Source: an uncultured Hyphomicrobiales bacterium
Lineage (GTDB): Bacteria; Pseudomonadota; Alphaproteobacteria; Rhizobiales; TMED25
Direction: 5' to 3'
NCBI GenBank assembly: GCA_905181735.1
Contig: CAJIYR010000001.1
Coordinates: forward strand, 124,001-188,000
DNA length: 64,000 nt
The notes beneath the pieces are model-generated. The model saw only the letters and a program-made list of their open reading frames with translations. It had not been told where the DNA came from and searched no databases. Position numbers and translations under genes: made by a program. Every line of letters starts with the position of its first letter. Position 1 is the stretch's first letter. Of this stretch, positions 39,719-53,080 are shown piece by piece.

Positions 39719-41046
39719 CTAGTTCTTCCGCTTAAGCGTGATTTTTTTATCAACCCTTCGTATTGATGGGCCAAAAGATGACTTTGAACCTGTGAAACTA
39801 AATCTATTGTAACATTAACGATAATTAACAATGATGTTCCACCAAAATAAAATGGCACAGCTGCATAAGACATAAGTATTTCAGGCAGAATGCACACGGC
39901 AGCCAAATATAAAGCCCCTATACATGTCACTCTAGTTAAGACATAATCTATGTACTCTGCAGTTTTTTCACCAGGTCGTATTCCAGGTATAAAGCCACCT
40001 TGTTTTTTTAAATTATCAGCAGTGTCTGTTGGATTAAATACTATAGCAGTATAGAAAAAAGCAAAAAAGACTATACCTCCGATATACAAACTAAGGTACA
40101 GAGGTTGTCCTCTCCCAAGCAATGCTGTTACCGTACCCAGCCAATCTGGCCCCTGCCCCGTACTAAAATTAGCTACAGTCATCGGCAACAGAAGTAAAGA
40201 AGAAGCAAATATTGGAGGTATAACGCCTGCAGTATTTAATTTAAGCGGAAGATGAGAGCTATCTCCACCAACCATTTTATTCCCCTGTTGTCTTTTTGGA
40301 TATTGCACAACCAATCTTCTTTGAGCTCTTTCAATAAAAACAATAAAAGCAATCACGGCTATTGCAAGTATAAAAATAGCAAGAATTAACCAAGTTGATA
40401 TAGCCCCTTGCCTTCCTAACTCTAGCGTATTAACGATTGCTGACGGGAGCTCTGCAACGATACCGGAGAAAATGATCAATGATATACCATTACCAATTCC
40501 CCTTGCTGTTACTTGCTCTCCAATCCACATCAAGAACATAACACCGCCAACAAGAGTAATTACAGCAGAAATTTTGAAGTACATACCAGGATTATCAACA
40601 ATATTACCTGCGCCTTCTAGACCAACTGATATTCCGTATGCCTGTAAAGCTGCTAAAAATACAGTTCCATACCTTGTGTACTGATTTATTTGCTTCCTTC
40701 CACGTTCACCTTCTTTTTTTAATTGTTCAAGATGGGGGGAAACAGCTACCATCAATTGCATGATAATAGCAGCCGATATATATGGCATAATATTTAAAGC
40801 GAAAATAGCCATTCTACCAACAGCTCCGCCAGCAAACATGTCAAACATGCCTATTATACCGCTTTGATTCTGTTGAAATAGCTGCGCTAGTGCGTCTGTG
40901 TTTATACCAGGCAATGGAATATAGGTACCTAGCCTGTATATTAACAATATACCTAATGTAAATAATATTCTTTGCTTTAGGTCTTTAGCCTTAGCGAACG
41001 TTGAAAAATTTAGATTAGAAGCCAATTGTTCGGCGGCTGAAACCAT
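39715..41046 (-). CDS. secY: preprotein translocase subunit SecY
   Basis: 'RILFTLGILLIYRLGTYIPLPGI', 'FEYTAIVFNP'-type and 'IPGIRPG' motifs. Confidence 0.98.
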   Translation of the reverse strand: MVSAAEQLASNLNFSTFAKAKDLKQRILFTLGILLIYRLGTYIPLPGINTDALAQLFQQNQSGIIGMFDMFAGGAVGRMAIFALNIMPYISAAIIMQLMVAVSPHLEQLKKEGERGRKQINQYTRYGTVFLAALQAYGISVGLEGAGNIVDNPGMYFKISAVITLVGGVMFLMWIGEQVTARGIGNGISLIIFSGIVAELPSAIVNTLELGRQGAISTWLILAIFILAIAVIAFIVFIERAQRRLVVQYPKRQQGNKMVGGDSSHLPLKLNTAGVIPPIFASSLLLLPMTVANFSTGQGPDWLGTVTALLGRGQPLYLSLYIGGIVFFAFFYTAIVFNPTDTADNLKKQGGFIPGIRPGEKTAEYIDYVLTRVTCIGALYLAAVCILPEILMSYAAVPFYFGGTSLLIIVNVTIDLVSQVQSHLLAHQYEGLIKKSRLSGRTR

Positions 41047-41098
41047 TTAATATCCCCTAATAATATAACAAAGAACTATAATTCATTTTTACAGTTGA

Positions 41099-41596
41099 TT
41101 ATTTTTTATTATCAATTGTATCTGAACTCAGAGCAGAAGAACCTAACAATTGAATCTTACTGCCACACTTTTCAATTATCTCGATAGCTTTTTTTGATGC
41201 TCCAGTAACTTCAAAATTAACTTTAACCTTTAATTCACCCCTACCTAATAAACGTATGCCGTTCTTTTCTTTAGTAATCACACCGGCTTGTAGCAAATTT
41301 TCAGAATTAATCGGTTTTGTAATATCTATTTTTCCGCTATCAATGAAATCTTGGATTCTATCTAAATTTATAGCGTTATATTCTTTTCTAAATATGTTAA
41401 CAAATCCACGCTTTGGTAATCTTCTATGTAAAGGCATTTGACCGCCTTCAAATCCTTTTATAGCTACACCAGAACGAGATTTTTGACCTTTTACTCCTCT
41501 GCCAGCTGTTTTACCTTTTCCTGATCCAATACCCCTACCAACACGTTTTTTTGTAGGTCTTGATCCTGGGTTATCTGCTAATTCATTAAGTTTCAT
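41099..41596 (-). CDS. rplO: 50S ribosomal protein L15
   Basis: 'MKLNELADNPGSRPTKKRVGRGIGSGKGKTAGRGVKGQKSRSG'; start trimmed to conserved MKLNEL. Confidence 0.96.
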   Translation of the reverse strand: MKLNELADNPGSRPTKKRVGRGIGSGKGKTAGRGVKGQKSRSGVAIKGFEGGQMPLHRRLPKRGFVNIFRKEYNAINLDRIQDFIDSGKIDITKPINSENLLQAGVITKEKNGIRLLGRGELKVKVNFEVTGASKKAIEIIEKCGSKIQLLGSSALSSDTIDNKK

Positions 41597-41616
41597 TGCC
41601 AACCTCAAATTTTATC

Positions 41617-41811
41617 TTATTTTTCTTCAACTATTTTTACAAGATGCTGAATTTTTCTTATCATTCCTCTAGTAGACAAATTGTCTTCTAAAGTTCTCCT
41701 AGATCTTATACCCTTCAAACCTAGACCAATTAGTGTTGCCTTTTGGTCCGCCGGTCTTCTAATTGGGCTACCAGTTTGTTCTACGGTTATCATTAATTTT
41801 TCTTTAGACAT
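41617..41811 (-). CDS. rpmD: 50S ribosomal protein L30
   Basis: '[27 protein letters not shown]'. Confidence 0.96.
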   Translation of the reverse strand: MSKEKLMITVEQTGSPIRRPADQKATLIGLGLKGIRSRRTLEDNLSTRGMIRKIQHLVKIVEEK

Positions 41812-41815
41812 GTTA

Positions 41816-42373
41816 TTAACCTACTTTATCAATTTCTGTTGATCCGTCCCGTCTTCGAGATACGATATCACTAACCTTTAAACCTCTTCTTGCAGCAACA
41901 GTTCTTGGGCTTTGTTCTTTTGACAATGCGTCAAACGTTGCTCTTACCATATTATATGGGTTAGATGTTCCTTGAGATTTTGTTACAACGTCCTGAACAC
42001 CTAATGTTTCAAAAACAGCTCTCATTGGACCTCCAGCGATAATACCTGTTCCAGAAGGCGCAGCTCGTAAAATTACTTTACCAGCTCCGTGCGTACCTTG
42101 AACATCATGATGTAATGTACGACCTTCTCTTAACGGAACTCTTATTATAGAACGTTTTGCATCGTCTGTTGCTTTTTTAATTGCCTCAGGAACCTCTTTG
42201 GCTTTACCATGTCCGAATCCAACTCTCCCCTTTTGATCACCTATAACCACTAAAGCAGCAAACCCGAATCTTCTTCCACCTTTAACAACCTTAGCAACAC
42301 GGTTAATGTGTACTAATCTGTCAATAAATTCACTATCTTTTTCATCTTTTGATTTTACCGGACTACGAGCCAT
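41816..42373 (-). CDS. rpsE: 30S ribosomal protein S5
   Basis: '[45 protein letters not shown]'. Confidence 0.98.
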   Translation of the reverse strand: MARSPVKSKDEKDSEFIDRLVHINRVAKVVKGGRRFGFAALVVIGDQKGRVGFGHGKAKEVPEAIKKATDDAKRSIIRVPLREGRTLHHDVQGTHGAGKVILRAAPSGTGIIAGGPMRAVFETLGVQDVVTKSQGTSNPYNMVRATFDALSKEQSPRTVAARRGLKVSDIVSRRRDGSTEIDKVG

Positions 42374-42384
42374 ATTTTTTCCTT

Positions 42385-42741
42385 TTAAAATTCTAAGCCG
42401 CTATTACGCGCGGCCTCTGCTAAAGCTTTAACGCGACCATGAAATAAATATGGCCCTCTATCGAATACTACTTTTTCAACTCCAGCTTTTTTACCTCTTT
42501 CGGCTATAAGCTTTCCAATATTTTCAGCTGCAGTTTTATCGGAACCTTTTTCAGACTTTAAATCTTTTTCTAATGTTGAAGCAGATGCCAATGTAATACC
42601 ATTTTTATCGTCAATTATTTGAGCGTATATATTTTTAGAAGACCTAAACACGCTAAGTCTACACTTATCGCCAGATCTTCTTTTAACAGCTCTACGAACT
42701 CTTAATTTTCTCTTCAACTCTGTTTTAAATCTTCCACTCAT
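42385..42741 (-). CDS. rplR: 50S ribosomal protein L18
   Basis: '[45 protein letters not shown]'; track start 42864 is over-extended into rplF. Confidence 0.95.
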   Translation of the reverse strand: MSGRFKTELKRKLRVRRAVKRRSGDKCRLSVFRSSKNIYAQIIDDKNGITLASASTLEKDLKSEKGSDKTAAENIGKLIAERGKKAGVEKVVFDRGPYLFHGRVKALAEAARNSGLEF

Positions 42742-42751
42742 ATCAATGCCT

Positions 42752-43285
42752 TTATTTTTTCTTACCTTCTTTACGGAATACAAATTCACCTTGGTATCGA
42801 ACCCCTTTTCCTTTATAAGGTTCCGGAGGCCTGTATCTTCTAATTTCAGCAGCAGTTTGACCAACTATTTGTTTGTCAATACCTTCTACAGTAATTTCTG
42901 TTGGGCGAGTACAGTTAATTGTTACTTCTTTGGGTATTTTATAATTTACATCATGACTAAACCCAAGTGCTAACTTTAATGTATTCCCTTCAACGGAAGC
43001 ACGATAACCAACACCCTGAATTTCTAGTGTTTTTTTGTACCCGTCAGATACACCAACGATTAAATTGCTAACGAGAGTTCTTGTTAAACCCCACATAGAA
43101 CGACTACGTTTACCTAAATCTTTTGGTATAATATGTATCTCGTTATCATTAATTTTTAAATTAACATCATCAACCAATTGAGCGCTGAGAGTGCCCTTTG
43201 GTCCAACAACACTAAGCACACTGCCTTCCAAAGTAGCATTTACGCCACTTGGTATTGTAATTTGTTTTTTTCCAATTCTTGACAT
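42752..43285 (-). CDS. rplF: 50S ribosomal protein L6
   Basis: '[34 protein letters not shown]'; track start 43360 is over-extended into rpsH. Confidence 0.96.
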   Translation of the reverse strand: MSRIGKKQITIPSGVNATLEGSVLSVVGPKGTLSAQLVDDVNLKINDNEIHIIPKDLGKRSRSMWGLTRTLVSNLIVGVSDGYKKTLEIQGVGYRASVEGNTLKLALGFSHDVNYKIPKEVTINCTRPTEITVEGIDKQIVGQTAAEIRRYRPPEPYKGKGVRYQGEFVFRKEGKKK

Positions 43286-43310
43286 TAATAAAATTCCTAA
43301 ATTTATAACT

Positions 43311-43706
43311 TTAAAATACCTTACAAAGTATCTCACCACCAACGTTTTCTTCTCTAGCACTCACATCAGACATAACGCCTTTTGATGTTGATAATATCGA
43401 AATTCCTAAACCGTTAAAAACACGCGGAAGTTCATTTACTGACGAATAAACTCTTCTCCCAGGTTTTGAAACTTTTTCTATATTCTTAATAACAGGTGTA
43501 CCTTCATGATACTTAAGCTCTATTTCAAATACAGGAAAATCACCCTCTTGTTCAACTCTAGCATACCCTCTAATATAACCTTCTGATTCCAATACGTCTA
43601 AAACTCTTTGACGTAATTTGGAAGCTGGAGTTACAACACTAGATTTATTACGCATTAAAGCGTTTCTAATACGTGTTAGCATATCTGCTAATGGATCTGT
43701 CATCAT
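43311..43706 (-). CDS. rpsH: 30S ribosomal protein S8
   Basis: '[31 protein letters not shown]'. Confidence 0.97.
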   Translation of the reverse strand: MMTDPLADMLTRIRNALMRNKSSVVTPASKLRQRVLDVLESEGYIRGYARVEQEGDFPVFEIELKYHEGTPVIKNIEKVSKPGRRVYSSVNELPRVFNGLGISILSTSKGVMSDVSAREENVGGEILCKVF

Positions 43707-43718
43707 AATATAATTACC

Positions 43719-44024
43719 TTACCAACTTGATTTTACCATTCCTGGAATTTGACCTTGCGCAGTTAAATCACGCAAAGCAATTCTAGAAATACCTAATTTC
43801 CTATAAAAACCTCTCGGCCTTCCTGATACAACACAACGATTCCTTACTCTATTCGCAGCTGAATTTCTTGGAAGCTTAGCCAATTTAAGTCTGGCTGAGA
43901 ATCTTTCTTCCATTGATAATGACTTATCAGAAGCCATATTCTTTAACGTATTTCTTTTAGATGCGTATTTTGCAACTAGTAAGGTACGTTTTTTATTTCT
44001 TTCTACTGAGCTAACTTTAGCCAT
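43719..44024 (-). CDS. rpsN: 30S ribosomal protein S14
   Basis: '[41 protein letters not shown]'. Confidence 0.98.
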   Translation of the reverse strand: MAKVSSVERNKKRTLLVAKYASKRNTLKNMASDKSLSMEERFSARLKLAKLPRNSAANRVRNRCVVSGRPRGFYRKLGISRIALRDLTAQGQIPGMVKSSW

Positions 44025-44048
44025 TATTCACCTCTATAATTTAAAAAA

Positions 44049-44606
44049 TCATTTCCTAAAAGGAAAATTTAGTTCTCTAAGCAATGCCTTAGCTTCATCA
44101 TCAGTCCTTGCTGTAGTGCATATTATAACATCCATGCCTCTGATAGATTCAACTTTATCATAATTAATTTCAGGAAAAATGATATGCTCCTTAATACCTA
44201 GTGCATAGTTACCATTACCATCAAAGCTCTTAGCATTCAGACCCCTAAAATCCCTTACCCTCGGCAAAGCAATTGTAATCAATCTGTCTATAAATTCGTA
44301 CATTCTTACTTTTCTTAACGTTACTTTTGTTCCAACAGCCATGCCTTCACGTAACTTGAAATTAGCTATAGATTTCTTTGCTTTAGTAACAACCGGCTTC
44401 TGACCAGCAATAGCTTCCAACTCTTCAATAGCCAAATTAATTTTTTTTGAATCAGCTGCTGCTTCACCAACGCCCATATTTATAACAATTTTATCAAGAC
44501 GAGGAACCTGCATTGAATTGGTATACTTAAATTCTTCCGTTAGTTTACCGATGATCGTTGAATCGTAAAGCTCTTTCATACGAGGCATGTATATTTTTTT
44601 AACCAT
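44049..44606 (-). CDS. rplE: 50S ribosomal protein L5
   Basis: '[19 protein letters not shown]', '[34 protein letters not shown]'; start set to ATG overlapping the rplX stop. Confidence 0.95.
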   Translation of the reverse strand: MVKKIYMPRMKELYDSTIIGKLTEEFKYTNSMQVPRLDKIVINMGVGEAAADSKKINLAIEELEAIAGQKPVVTKAKKSIANFKLREGMAVGTKVTLRKVRMYEFIDRLITIALPRVRDFRGLNAKSFDGNGNYALGIKEHIIFPEINYDKVESIRGMDVIICTTARTDDEAKALLRELNFPFRK

Positions 44607-44916
44607 CGATAACCTCTCCTGATTTTTTTGCATATCTTACTTTTTTGCCATCATCTAAGAATTTAAAACCAATTCTAGTAGGTTTTAAAGTTTCAGAGTC
44701 AACGATTGCTACATTTGATACGTGTATACTTAATTCTTTCTGTTTGATACCAGCCTCTTCAGTAGCTGATTGCTTTTGATGTCTTTTTACTAAATTAACA
44801 CCTTGAACAAGTACACGTTCTCTGTCTGGGATTACAAGTAAAACTTCACCAGTCTTACCCTTATCTTTTCCAGCTAGGATAGTAACTTTATCGCCTTTTT
44901 TAATTCTTGCTGCCAT
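44599..44916 (-). CDS. rplX: 50S ribosomal protein L24
   Basis: '[22 protein letters not shown]'. Confidence 0.97.
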   Translation of the reverse strand: MAARIKKGDKVTILAGKDKGKTGEVLLVIPDRERVLVQGVNLVKRHQKQSATEEAGIKQKELSIHVSNVAIVDSETLKPTRIGFKFLDDGKKVRYAKKSGEVIDG

Positions 44917-45285
44917 TTATAATACCTCTGGAGCCAATGAAACTATTTTCATATGGCTTTTAGCTCTTAGTTCTCTTGTAACAGGACCAAATATTCTTGT
45001 ACCAATCGGATCGCCTTGTGCATTAATTAATACTGCAGCATTCCCATCAAATCTAATCACAGTTCCGTCATTACGTTGAATATCTTTCGCTGTACGCACT
45101 ACTACAGCTTTCATAACATCGCCTTTTTTTACCTTACCTCTTGGAATTGCTTCTTTAATAGTTACCACTATAATATCACCAACTCCAGCGTACTTGCGTT
45201 TAGAACCACCCAATACCTTAATGCATTGAACCCGTTTAGCTCCAGAATTGTCCGCTACCTCTAAATTTGTTTGCATTTGTATCAT
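44917..45285 (-). CDS. rplN: 50S ribosomal protein L14
   Basis: '[28 protein letters not shown]'. Confidence 0.98.
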   Translation of the reverse strand: MIQMQTNLEVADNSGAKRVQCIKVLGGSKRKYAGVGDIIVVTIKEAIPRGKVKKGDVMKAVVVRTAKDIQRNDGTVIRFDGNAAVLINAQGDPIGTRIFGPVTRELRAKSHMKIVSLAPEVL

Positions 45286-45309
45286 TATTTATCTCTTCTA
45301 TGATTTGTA

Positions 45310-45549
45310 TTAATTTGATGTATTTTCTAGAACAACCCATCTTTTCAATTTAGAAAGAGGTTTGCATTCTTCAATTTTAACATTATCGCCCACTTTATAT
45401 TGATTACCTTCATCATGTGCATGGTATCTCTTTGATCGTCTGACAGTTTTTTTCAAAAGAGGATCCATAAATCTTCTTTCTACTTTGACTACGATAGTTT
45501 TGTCAGACTTATCTGTTAAAACTACACCTGTTAATATTCTTTTTGGCAT
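45310..45549 (-). CDS. rpsQ: 30S ribosomal protein S17
   Basis: '[29 protein letters not shown]'. Confidence 0.97.
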   Translation of the reverse strand: MPKRILTGVVLTDKSDKTIVVKVERRFMDPLLKKTVRRSKRYHAHDEGNQYKVGDNVKIEECKPLSKLKRWVVLENTSN

Positions 45550-45554
45550 CTACA

Positions 45555-45758
45555 TTAAGCTCCTATAACAGAATTCTTTTTATTATGTTGAACAGTTTTA
45601 ATTTGAGCTATCGTTCTTCTTACAAACCTAACCCTAGAAGTATTATCTAATTGGCCGGAAGCAACTTGAAATCTCAGATTTAATTGTTCACGTTTAAATT
45701 TAACTAACTCTTGATCCAGCTGATCTTTAGTCATGTCTTTTATTTCTTGAATCTTCAT
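45555..45758 (-). CDS. rpmC: 50S ribosomal protein L29
   Basis: 'KIQEIKDMTKDQLDQELVKFKREQLNLRFQVASGQLDN'. Confidence 0.96.
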   Translation of the reverse strand: MKIQEIKDMTKDQLDQELVKFKREQLNLRFQVASGQLDNTSRVRFVRRTIAQIKTVQHNKKNSVIGA

Positions 45759-45769
45759 ATCAGTTCCTA

Positions 45770-46189
45770 TTATCCATTGTCGCCAGGTCTAACTATAATC
45801 TTGCATTTAACTGGTAACTTTGCTGCAGCAAGTTCAAAAGCTTGTCTAGCAACAACTCCAGAAACACCATCAATTTCAAATAAAACTCTACCCGGTTTTA
45901 CTTTTGCAGCCCAAAATTCTACAGAACCCTTACCTTTACCCATCCTAACTTCAGTAGGCTTTTTTGTAACAGGTACATCTGGAAAAATACGGATCCAAAC
46001 TCTACCAGCTCTTTTCATATGTCTTGTCATTGCACGCCTGGCAGCCTCTATTTGTCTTGCTGTTACACGTGATGGCTCAAGTGATTTTAATCCGTAAGTA
46101 CCAAAGTTTAAGAGAGATCCACCCTTAGCAACGCCTTTAATTCGACCTTTGTGTTGCTTTCTAAATTTTGTTCTTTTTGGTTGCAGCAT
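45770..46189 (-). CDS. rplP: 50S ribosomal protein L16
   Basis: '[39 protein letters not shown]'. Confidence 0.98.
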   Translation of the reverse strand: MLQPKRTKFRKQHKGRIKGVAKGGSLLNFGTYGLKSLEPSRVTARQIEAARRAMTRHMKRAGRVWIRIFPDVPVTKKPTEVRMGKGKGSVEFWAAKVKPGRVLFEIDGVSGVVARQAFELAAAKLPVKCKIIVRPGDNG

Positions 46190-46200
46190 CTTTTTATCCC

Positions 46201-46911
46201 TTAATTTCCTCGATCACGTCTAGCGCTAGGCCTGTTACCTTCTGGCGATTCTGTCGCCCTTCTTTCATGAGCCATAGGATCATGCTCCATAATCTCACCT
46301 TTAGATATCCAGACTTTAATACCGATAGTCCCATATGTAGTATGAGCAGTTGCCACACCATAATCTATGTCCGCACGCAATGTTTGAAGCGGAACCCTTC
46401 CTTCACGGTACCATTCAGTACGTGCTATTTCTGCTCCGCCTAGACGACCACCACAATTAATTCTAATTCCTTGTGCGCCTAACCTTATTGCAGATTGAAC
46501 TGATCTTTTCATTGCACGCCTAAATGCAATTCTTCTCTCCAATTGTTGAGCTATATTTTCTGCAACTAGCGTTGCTTCAATTTCAGGTTTTCTAACTTCA
46601 ACAATGTTTATAGAAACTTCACTTGCAGTTAATTTTTGTACTTTGTTTTTAACTACCTCAATATCAGCACCCTTTTTACCTATTAATATACCCGGTCTCG
46701 CTGAATGAATTGTAACCCTGCATTTTTTATGCGGCCTCTCTATTACAACTTTTGAAATTGCAGCGGTTGGATGCATTTTAATTACAGCTTGTCTTATCAA
46801 GCGATCTTCTTGTAATAATTTAGGAAATTCATTCTTGTTAGCAAACCAACGAGAATCCCAGGTTCTATTTACGCCAAGCCTAAAAGATACCGGTGAAACT
46901 TTCTGTCCCAT
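46201..46911 (-). CDS. rpsC: 30S ribosomal protein S3
   Basis: '[24 protein letters not shown]', '[24 protein letters not shown]'. Confidence 0.98.
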   Translation of the reverse strand: MGQKVSPVSFRLGVNRTWDSRWFANKNEFPKLLQEDRLIRQAVIKMHPTAAISKVVIERPHKKCRVTIHSARPGILIGKKGADIEVVKNKVQKLTASEVSINIVEVRKPEIEATLVAENIAQQLERRIAFRRAMKRSVQSAIRLGAQGIRINCGGRLGGAEIARTEWYREGRVPLQTLRADIDYGVATAHTTYGTIGIKVWISKGEIMEHDPMAHERRATESPEGNRPSARRDRGN

Positions 46912-47306
46912 TATTGGACCTCCTCAGTTATATCATTTTGTTCAGTTTTATCATTTTCTTTAACAACAATTGTAAGTTGGCTGAATGGTTTTTGTATTTT
47001 TCCGACCCTACCACGTGCTCTTGCTCTCCAACGCTTTAAAACAATATTCTTACCAACATATGCTTCTGAAACAAATAACTCATCTACATCTAATTCATGG
47101 TTATTTTCCGCATTTGCAATAGCTGATTGTAATGTTTTCATAACATCTAATGCTATTCTTTTCCTAGAGAACTTAAGTTCATTGATTGCCTTTTCTACTT
47201 TTTTTCCTCTGATAGTTTCGGCAACAAGATTAAGCTTCTGAGGGCTAACTCTTATCATTTTAGTAATTGCTTTTGCCTGTCCTTCAACAGCGATCTTTTT
47301 TGTCAT
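46911..47306 (-). CDS. rplV: 50S ribosomal protein L22
   Basis: '[51 protein letters not shown]'. Confidence 0.97.
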   Translation of the reverse strand: MTKKIAVEGQAKAITKMIRVSPQKLNLVAETIRGKKVEKAINELKFSRKRIALDVMKTLQSAIANAENNHELDVDELFVSEAYVGKNIVLKRWRARARGRVGKIQKPFSQLTIVVKENDKTEQNDITEEVQ

Positions 47307-47307
47307 G

Positions 47308-47586
47308 TTATTTCCTCTTAGCTTTCTTATCAGCTAGATGTCCGTAGTATGTTCTTGTAGGTGAGAATTCACCGAATTTACGTCCTACCATATCTTCAGT
47401 AACCATTACAGGGATATGTTTATGACCATTATGTACACCAAAAGTTAATCCAACAAATTGTGGAAGTATAGTTGATCTTCTGGACCAAATTTTAATTACA
47501 TCATTACGACCAGAAGCACGACTATTTTCAGCTTTTTTTAACATATATCCGTCAACAAACGGACCTTTCCAAACAGATCTTGTCAT
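47308..47586 (-). CDS. rpsS: 30S ribosomal protein S19
   Basis: '[20 protein letters not shown]'. Confidence 0.98.
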   Translation of the reverse strand: MTRSVWKGPFVDGYMLKKAENSRASGRNDVIKIWSRRSTILPQFVGLTFGVHNGHKHIPVMVTEDMVGRKFGEFSPTRTYYGHLADKKAKRK

Positions 47587-47589
47587 GAA

Positions 47590-48429
47590 TTACTTCCTTT
47601 TCTTCCGTAAATGTCTACTACGTACTATCAGACGATCAGTAACTTTATTTGACCTTGTACGCTTACCTTTAGTTGGTTTACCCCAAGGAGTTACCGGATG
47701 ACGACCACCTGAAGTCTTACCTTCACCACCACCGTGCGGATGATCAACTGGGTTCATAGCTACACCACGAACTGAAGGACGCTTTCCTAACCATCTTGAT
47801 CTTCCTGCTTTTGCTAACTTTATATTCTTGTTATCCGGATTTGAAACGGCACCAACTGTTGCCATACATTCCGAACGAGTCATTCTTGTTTCACCTGAAT
47901 TTAATCTCAATATAGCGTAACCTTGATCTCTTCCAACAAGCTGTACATATGTACCAGCTGATCTTGCAATTTGACCGCCTTTACCAACTTTTAATTCTAC
48001 ATTATGTATTATTGTTCCTATTGGCATTGATGAAAGTGGCATTGCATTACCAGGTTTAATATCAACATTGTTACCAGAGATAACGGTATCTCCAACAGAT
48101 AACCTTTGTGGAGCAATAATATAATTTAAAGTTCCATCTTCGTATTTAATTAGAGCTATAAAAGCAGATCTATTAGGATCATACTCAATCCTCTCAACTA
48201 TAGCCGGTATATCAAAGTTACGTCTTTTAAAATCAATCTCTCTATACAAACGCTTATGACCACCACCTCTTCGGCGAGCGGTAACTCTACCATTATTATT
48301 TCTACCACCAGTTTTTGTTAAACCAACTGTAAGGGTTTTAACTGGTTTACCTGACCATAACTGATCTCTTGCAACTAATACAAGTCCTCTTTGACTGGGT
48401 GTATTCGGTTTATACTTTTTTAATGCCAT
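47590..48429 (-). CDS. rplB: 50S ribosomal protein L2
   Basis: '[35 protein letters not shown]'. Confidence 0.98.
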   Translation of the reverse strand: MALKKYKPNTPSQRGLVLVARDQLWSGKPVKTLTVGLTKTGGRNNNGRVTARRRGGGHKRLYREIDFKRRNFDIPAIVERIEYDPNRSAFIALIKYEDGTLNYIIAPQRLSVGDTVISGNNVDIKPGNAMPLSSMPIGTIIHNVELKVGKGGQIARSAGTYVQLVGRDQGYAILRLNSGETRMTRSECMATVGAVSNPDNKNIKLAKAGRSRWLGKRPSVRGVAMNPVDHPHGGGEGKTSGGRHPVTPWGKPTKGKRTRSNKVTDRLIVRSRHLRKKRK

Positions 48430-48433
48430 GTTC

Positions 48434-48745
48434 TTAACTCAATCCTGTAGTGAAATCTATGGTTTGACCTTCTGCCAACCTTACAAAAGCTCTTTTGGTA
48501 TCACTTCTTTTACCAACCTTACCTTTAAATGTTTTTACTTTACCTTTTCTTACTAACGTATTAACGGAAAGCACTTTAACTTCAAATAAAGATTCGATTG
48601 CTTGTTTTATTTCAAACTTTGTTGCTGTGATAGCAACGTTAAATATAACTTGATCACTTTCTGATACAATGGTAGCTTTTTCTGTTATCACTGGATTACG
48701 GATAACATCATATAAATCAACTTCCTTCATTGAAACGTCCTTCAA
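48434..48745 (-). CDS. rplW: 50S ribosomal protein L23
   Basis: '[47 protein letters not shown]'. Confidence 0.97.
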   Translation of the reverse strand: MKDVSMKEVDLYDVIRNPVITEKATIVSESDQVIFNVAITATKFEIKQAIESLFEVKVLSVNTLVRKGKVKTFKGKVGKRSDTKRAFVRLAEGQTIDFTTGLS

Positions 48746-49346
48746 TTTTTTCTAATGCAGCTTTGGTAATAATTAACTTATCACGCCTAAGTATGTCATA
48801 AACATTAATACCCTCTACTGACAATACATCTATTTGTGGAATATTTTGTGCAGCTAAGTAAAAATTATCCTGAATGTCATTAACATCAATAATTAGAGCA
48901 GATTTTATAGACATTTTTGAAAAAATACCAACTAACATAGAAGTTTTAGGCATTTTTAATTTTGCTTCATCTAATATAATTAAGCTATCATCTTTCAGTT
49001 TAGCTGACAATGCATGTCTTAAGGCTAAACTTCTAAATTTTTTAGTTAATTTTATAGAATGATCTCTTGGATGAGGACCGAATGCTCTACCACCACCACG
49101 AAATTGAGGTACTTTCTTTGAACCGTGACGTGCACTACCTGTACCTTTTTGATTGTACATTTTTTTAGTAGTAGCATTAATTTCGCTTCTATTTTTAACT
49201 TTATGTGTTCCCGCTCTTCTTTTAGCTAATTGATATACAACCATTCTATGAAGAATATCTTTTCTAGGAATTAATCCAAATATACTCTCACCAAGCTCAA
49301 CAGAACCTGATACCTTTGATGTTAGATCTATAACAGAAGTTTTCAT
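48717..49346 (-). CDS. rplD: 50S ribosomal protein L4
   Basis: '[47 protein letters not shown]'. Confidence 0.98.
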   Translation of the reverse strand: MKTSVIDLTSKVSGSVELGESIFGLIPRKDILHRMVVYQLAKRRAGTHKVKNRSEINATTKKMYNQKGTGSARHGSKKVPQFRGGGRAFGPHPRDHSIKLTKKFRSLALRHALSAKLKDDSLIILDEAKLKMPKTSMLVGIFSKMSIKSALIIDVNDIQDNFYLAAQNIPQIDVLSVEGINVYDILRRDKLIITKAALEKIEGRFNEGS

Positions 49347-50126
49347 CTATTTATCCTCCTTAACAACAGCGGCTTCAACAACGTTTTCTTCTACAGCAGC
49401 TTCAACCACATTTTTATCTACAGAATCAGTAATTATTTCTGGACCATCATGGGTCTTAAAGCTTCCAGGAAGAGGTGCATTATCTGGTACCTTATTGAGT
49501 TTTACGGCATCACGTACTGTAACCCATCCACTTTTAGGACCAGGTATAGATCCTTTTATAAGCAATAATCCTCTATCTAAATCGACAGCGTGTAATTCTA
49601 AATTTTGAGTGGTAACTCTTGCAGCACCCATATGTCCAGCCATTTTCTTACCTTTAAAAACCCTACCAGGATCTTGACACTGACCAGTTGAACCATGACT
49701 CCTGTGACTAACAGATACACCATGAGATGCTCTTAAACCTCTAAAATTATGTCTTTTCATTGCACCAGCAAAACCTTTACCAATACTAGTGGCAGAAACA
49801 TCAACTTTTTGCCCTGGTGTGAAATGATCTGCTTTAAAAAACAAACCAATGTCAGCAAAATTATCTGCATCAACCCTAAACTCGGTCAATTTTCTTTTTG
49901 GTATAATTTTAGTCTTTGCAAAATGACCTCTCATAGGTTTTGTAACATTCTTTATTTTAATGTCACCGGCACCAACTTGAATAGCATTGTAACCATCATT
50001 CTCTATTGTTTTATGGCTAACAATTTGGCATTTTTCTAATGACAAAACAGTTACAGGTACATGCACACCTTTATCAGTGAACACTCTCATCATCCCTAAT
50101 TTTTCTGCTATCAGTCCCGTACGCAT
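49347..50126 (-). CDS. rplC: 50S ribosomal protein L3, with acidic C-terminal tail
   Basis: '[20 protein letters not shown]', '[50 protein letters not shown]'. Confidence 0.98.
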   Translation of the reverse strand: MRTGLIAEKLGMMRVFTDKGVHVPVTVLSLEKCQIVSHKTIENDGYNAIQVGAGDIKIKNVTKPMRGHFAKTKIIPKRKLTEFRVDADNFADIGLFFKADHFTPGQKVDVSATSIGKGFAGAMKRHNFRGLRASHGVSVSHRSHGSTGQCQDPGRVFKGKKMAGHMGAARVTTQNLELHAVDLDRGLLLIKGSIPGPKSGWVTVRDAVKLNKVPDNAPLPGSFKTHDGPEIITDSVDKNVVEAAVEENVVEAAVVKEDK

Positions 50127-50137
50127 CTTTATTCTTT

Positions 50138-50446
50138 CTATAATTTTATTTCAACATCAACACCAGATGATAAATCTAGCTTCATTAATGCGTCAACTGT
50201 TTGAGGAGTCGGATCCACTATATCAAGTAATCTTTTATGTGTTCTAATTTCAAATTGTTCTCTGCTTTTTTTATCAATATGCGGACCGCGTAAAACAGTG
50301 TACTTTTCAATTCTTCTAGGCAATGGGATAGGTCCTCTAACACTTGCACCTGTCCTTTTAGCAGTATTAACAATTTCAGCTGTGGAGCTATCAAGCAATC
50401 TATGATCGTAGGCCTTAAGTCTAATCCTAATATTTTGACCAATCAT
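50138..50446 (-). CDS. rpsJ: 30S ribosomal protein S10
   Basis: '[52 protein letters not shown]'. Confidence 0.98.
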   Translation of the reverse strand: MIGQNIRIRLKAYDHRLLDSSTAEIVNTAKRTGASVRGPIPLPRRIEKYTVLRGPHIDKKSREQFEIRTHKRLLDIVDPTPQTVDALMKLDLSSGVDVEIKL

Positions 50447-50505
50447 TAAATAACCCCTTCAAATTTATTATTAAAAAACAACATCTATACTAACCTTTTA
50501 TAACT

Positions 50506-52581
50506 TTAAGCGTACTTTGCTATAACTTCTTGTGAAACAGCTTCCGGTACCTGTTGGTAGTGATCAAACTGCATTGTAAATTGTGCTCTGCCTTGGCTCA
50601 TTGATCTTAAATGACTAACATAACCAAACATATTTGCTAATGGAACCATTGCTTTGATTACAGTTGCGTTACCTCGTGCTTCTGTTCCTGATATTTGACC
50701 TCTTCTAGAATTAAGATCTCCAATGACATCACCCATATAGTCTTCCGGTGTCACAACCTCTACGTCCATAATTGGTTCTAATAATTTTGGTGAAGCAGTT
50801 TGCGCTGCTTCTCTAAACGCTGCTCTACCCGCAATTTCGAATGCCATTACAGAAGAATCAACGTCATGATAAGCGCCATCATTCAACACGACATCAATAT
50901 CAAGCAAAGGGAATCCAGCTAGTATACCATTGTCAAGAACGGAAGCTATACCTTTTTCCACACCAGGTATATATTCTTTCGGAATTGAACCACCAACGAT
51001 CTTATTTGTAAAAACAAATCCTGTACCTGGTTCACCAGGAGAAACTGTCATCTTAACTCTAGCAAATTGACCTGAACCACCTGATTGCTTTTTATGAGTA
51101 TAATCAACATCGGAAGCCCTTGTGATAGTCTCACGATAAGCAACTTGCGGGGCACCTATGTTTGCCTCAACTTTAAATTCTCTTTTCATTCGATCTACAA
51201 TTATATCTAAATGTAACTCACCCATGCCTTTAATAATAGTTTGCCCTGACTCATCATCTGAAGAAACTCTAAAAGAAGGATCCTCTTGAGCAAGCCTTGA
51301 TAAAGCTGCACCCATTTTCTCTTGGTCAGCTTTAGTTTTTGGTTCAACGGCAATTTCAATAACAGGTTCTGGGAAAATCATTCTTTCTAATATTACTGGG
51401 TTAGATGTGTCGCATAAAGTGTCGCCTGTTGTTGACAGCTTAAGTCCAGCTATCGCAACAATATCTCCAGCATACGCTTCTTTAATATCTTCTCTTGAAT
51501 TTGAGTGCATAAGCAGCATTCTACCTATTCTCTCTTTTTTATTTTTAATAGAATTCAATAACTGGCTACCGCTTTCAACTTTTCCTGCATATACCCTACA
51601 GAAAGTTAACGACCCTACGAATGGATCATTCATAACTTTAAATGCAAGTAGAGCGGCAGGTTGATCGTCAGCTGGAAGTACATTAATATCTTCCTCTGTT
51701 TTGAAGTCTATGGCTTTTATAGCAGGAACATCAAGTGGGGACGGCAGGTAATCAACAACTGCATCTAACAGTGGCTGAACACCCTTATTTTTAAACGCAG
51801 AACCACAAAAGACAGGGAAGAATGTAACTTCACACGTACCTTTTCTTACCAACGATTTCAAGGTCTCATCATTGATATCCTCACCATCGAGATATCTTTC
51901 CATTACGGATTCATCTAACTCAACCACAGTCTCTACTAATTGTTTTCTATAATCTTCTGCAGCTTCTTGTAAATCTGAAGGTATTTCCTCATCGTGAAAA
52001 TTTGCTCCTAGAGCATCGTCATCCCAGACAATAGCTTTCATTCTAATAAGATCAATTACACCTTTTAATTCTGTTTCTGCACCTATTGGCAGTTGCATTA
52101 CAAGAGACTTGGCTCCGAGACGCTCTTTTACCATCTCAACTGACCTATAGAAATCAGCACCTGTTTTATCCATCTTGTTTACAAATATCATTCTAGGAAC
52201 ATTATACTTGTCAGCCTGTCTCCAAACAGTTTCTGTTTGCGGCTCAACGCCAGCGTTCGCATCTAACAATGCTATCGCACCATCTAAAACACGTAAAGAT
52301 CTTTCAACTTCAATTGTAAAATCAACGTGTCCTGGGGTATCGATAATATTAATACGCTTACCATTCCAGTATGTCGTTGTTGCCGCAGATGTTATGGTGA
52401 TACCGCGTTCTTGTTCTTGCTCCATCCAATCCATAGTCGCAGCGCCGTCATGAACTTCACCAATTTTGTGACTCTTTCCAGTATAATAAAGTATACGTTC
52501 AGTAGTTGTGGTTTTTCCGGCATCAATATGTGCCATAATACCAATATTTCTATAATCTTGTATTTCTGTATCTCTTGACAT
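50506..52581 (-). CDS. fusA: elongation factor G
   Basis: '[25 protein letters not shown]', '[23 protein letters not shown]'; start set to [10 protein letters not shown] since the track start 52656 overlaps rpsG. Confidence 0.97.
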   Translation of the reverse strand: MSRDTEIQDYRNIGIMAHIDAGKTTTTERILYYTGKSHKIGEVHDGAATMDWMEQEQERGITITSAATTTYWNGKRINIIDTPGHVDFTIEVERSLRVLDGAIALLDANAGVEPQTETVWRQADKYNVPRMIFVNKMDKTGADFYRSVEMVKERLGAKSLVMQLPIGAETELKGVIDLIRMKAIVWDDDALGANFHDEEIPSDLQEAAEDYRKQLVETVVELDESVMERYLDGEDINDETLKSLVRKGTCEVTFFPVFCGSAFKNKGVQPLLDAVVDYLPSPLDVPAIKAIDFKTEEDINVLPADDQPAALLAFKVMNDPFVGSLTFCRVYAGKVESGSQLLNSIKNKKERIGRMLLMHSNSREDIKEAYAGDIVAIAGLKLSTTGDTLCDTSNPVILERMIFPEPVIEIAVEPKTKADQEKMGAALSRLAQEDPSFRVSSDDESGQTIIKGMGELHLDIIVDRMKREFKVEANIGAPQVAYRETITRASDVDYTHKKQSGGSGQFARVKMTVSPGEPGTGFVFTNKIVGGSIPKEYIPGVEKGIASVLDNGILAGFPLLDIDVVLNDGAYHDVDSSVMAFEIAGRAAFREAAQTASPKLLEPIMDVEVVTPEDYMGDVIGDLNSRRGQISGTEARGNATVIKAMVPLANMFGYVSHLRSMSQGRAQFTMQFDHYQQVPEAVSQEVIAKYA

Positions 52582-52597
52582 CTTTGATCCTACTAAA

Positions 52598-53080
<483 letters not shown>

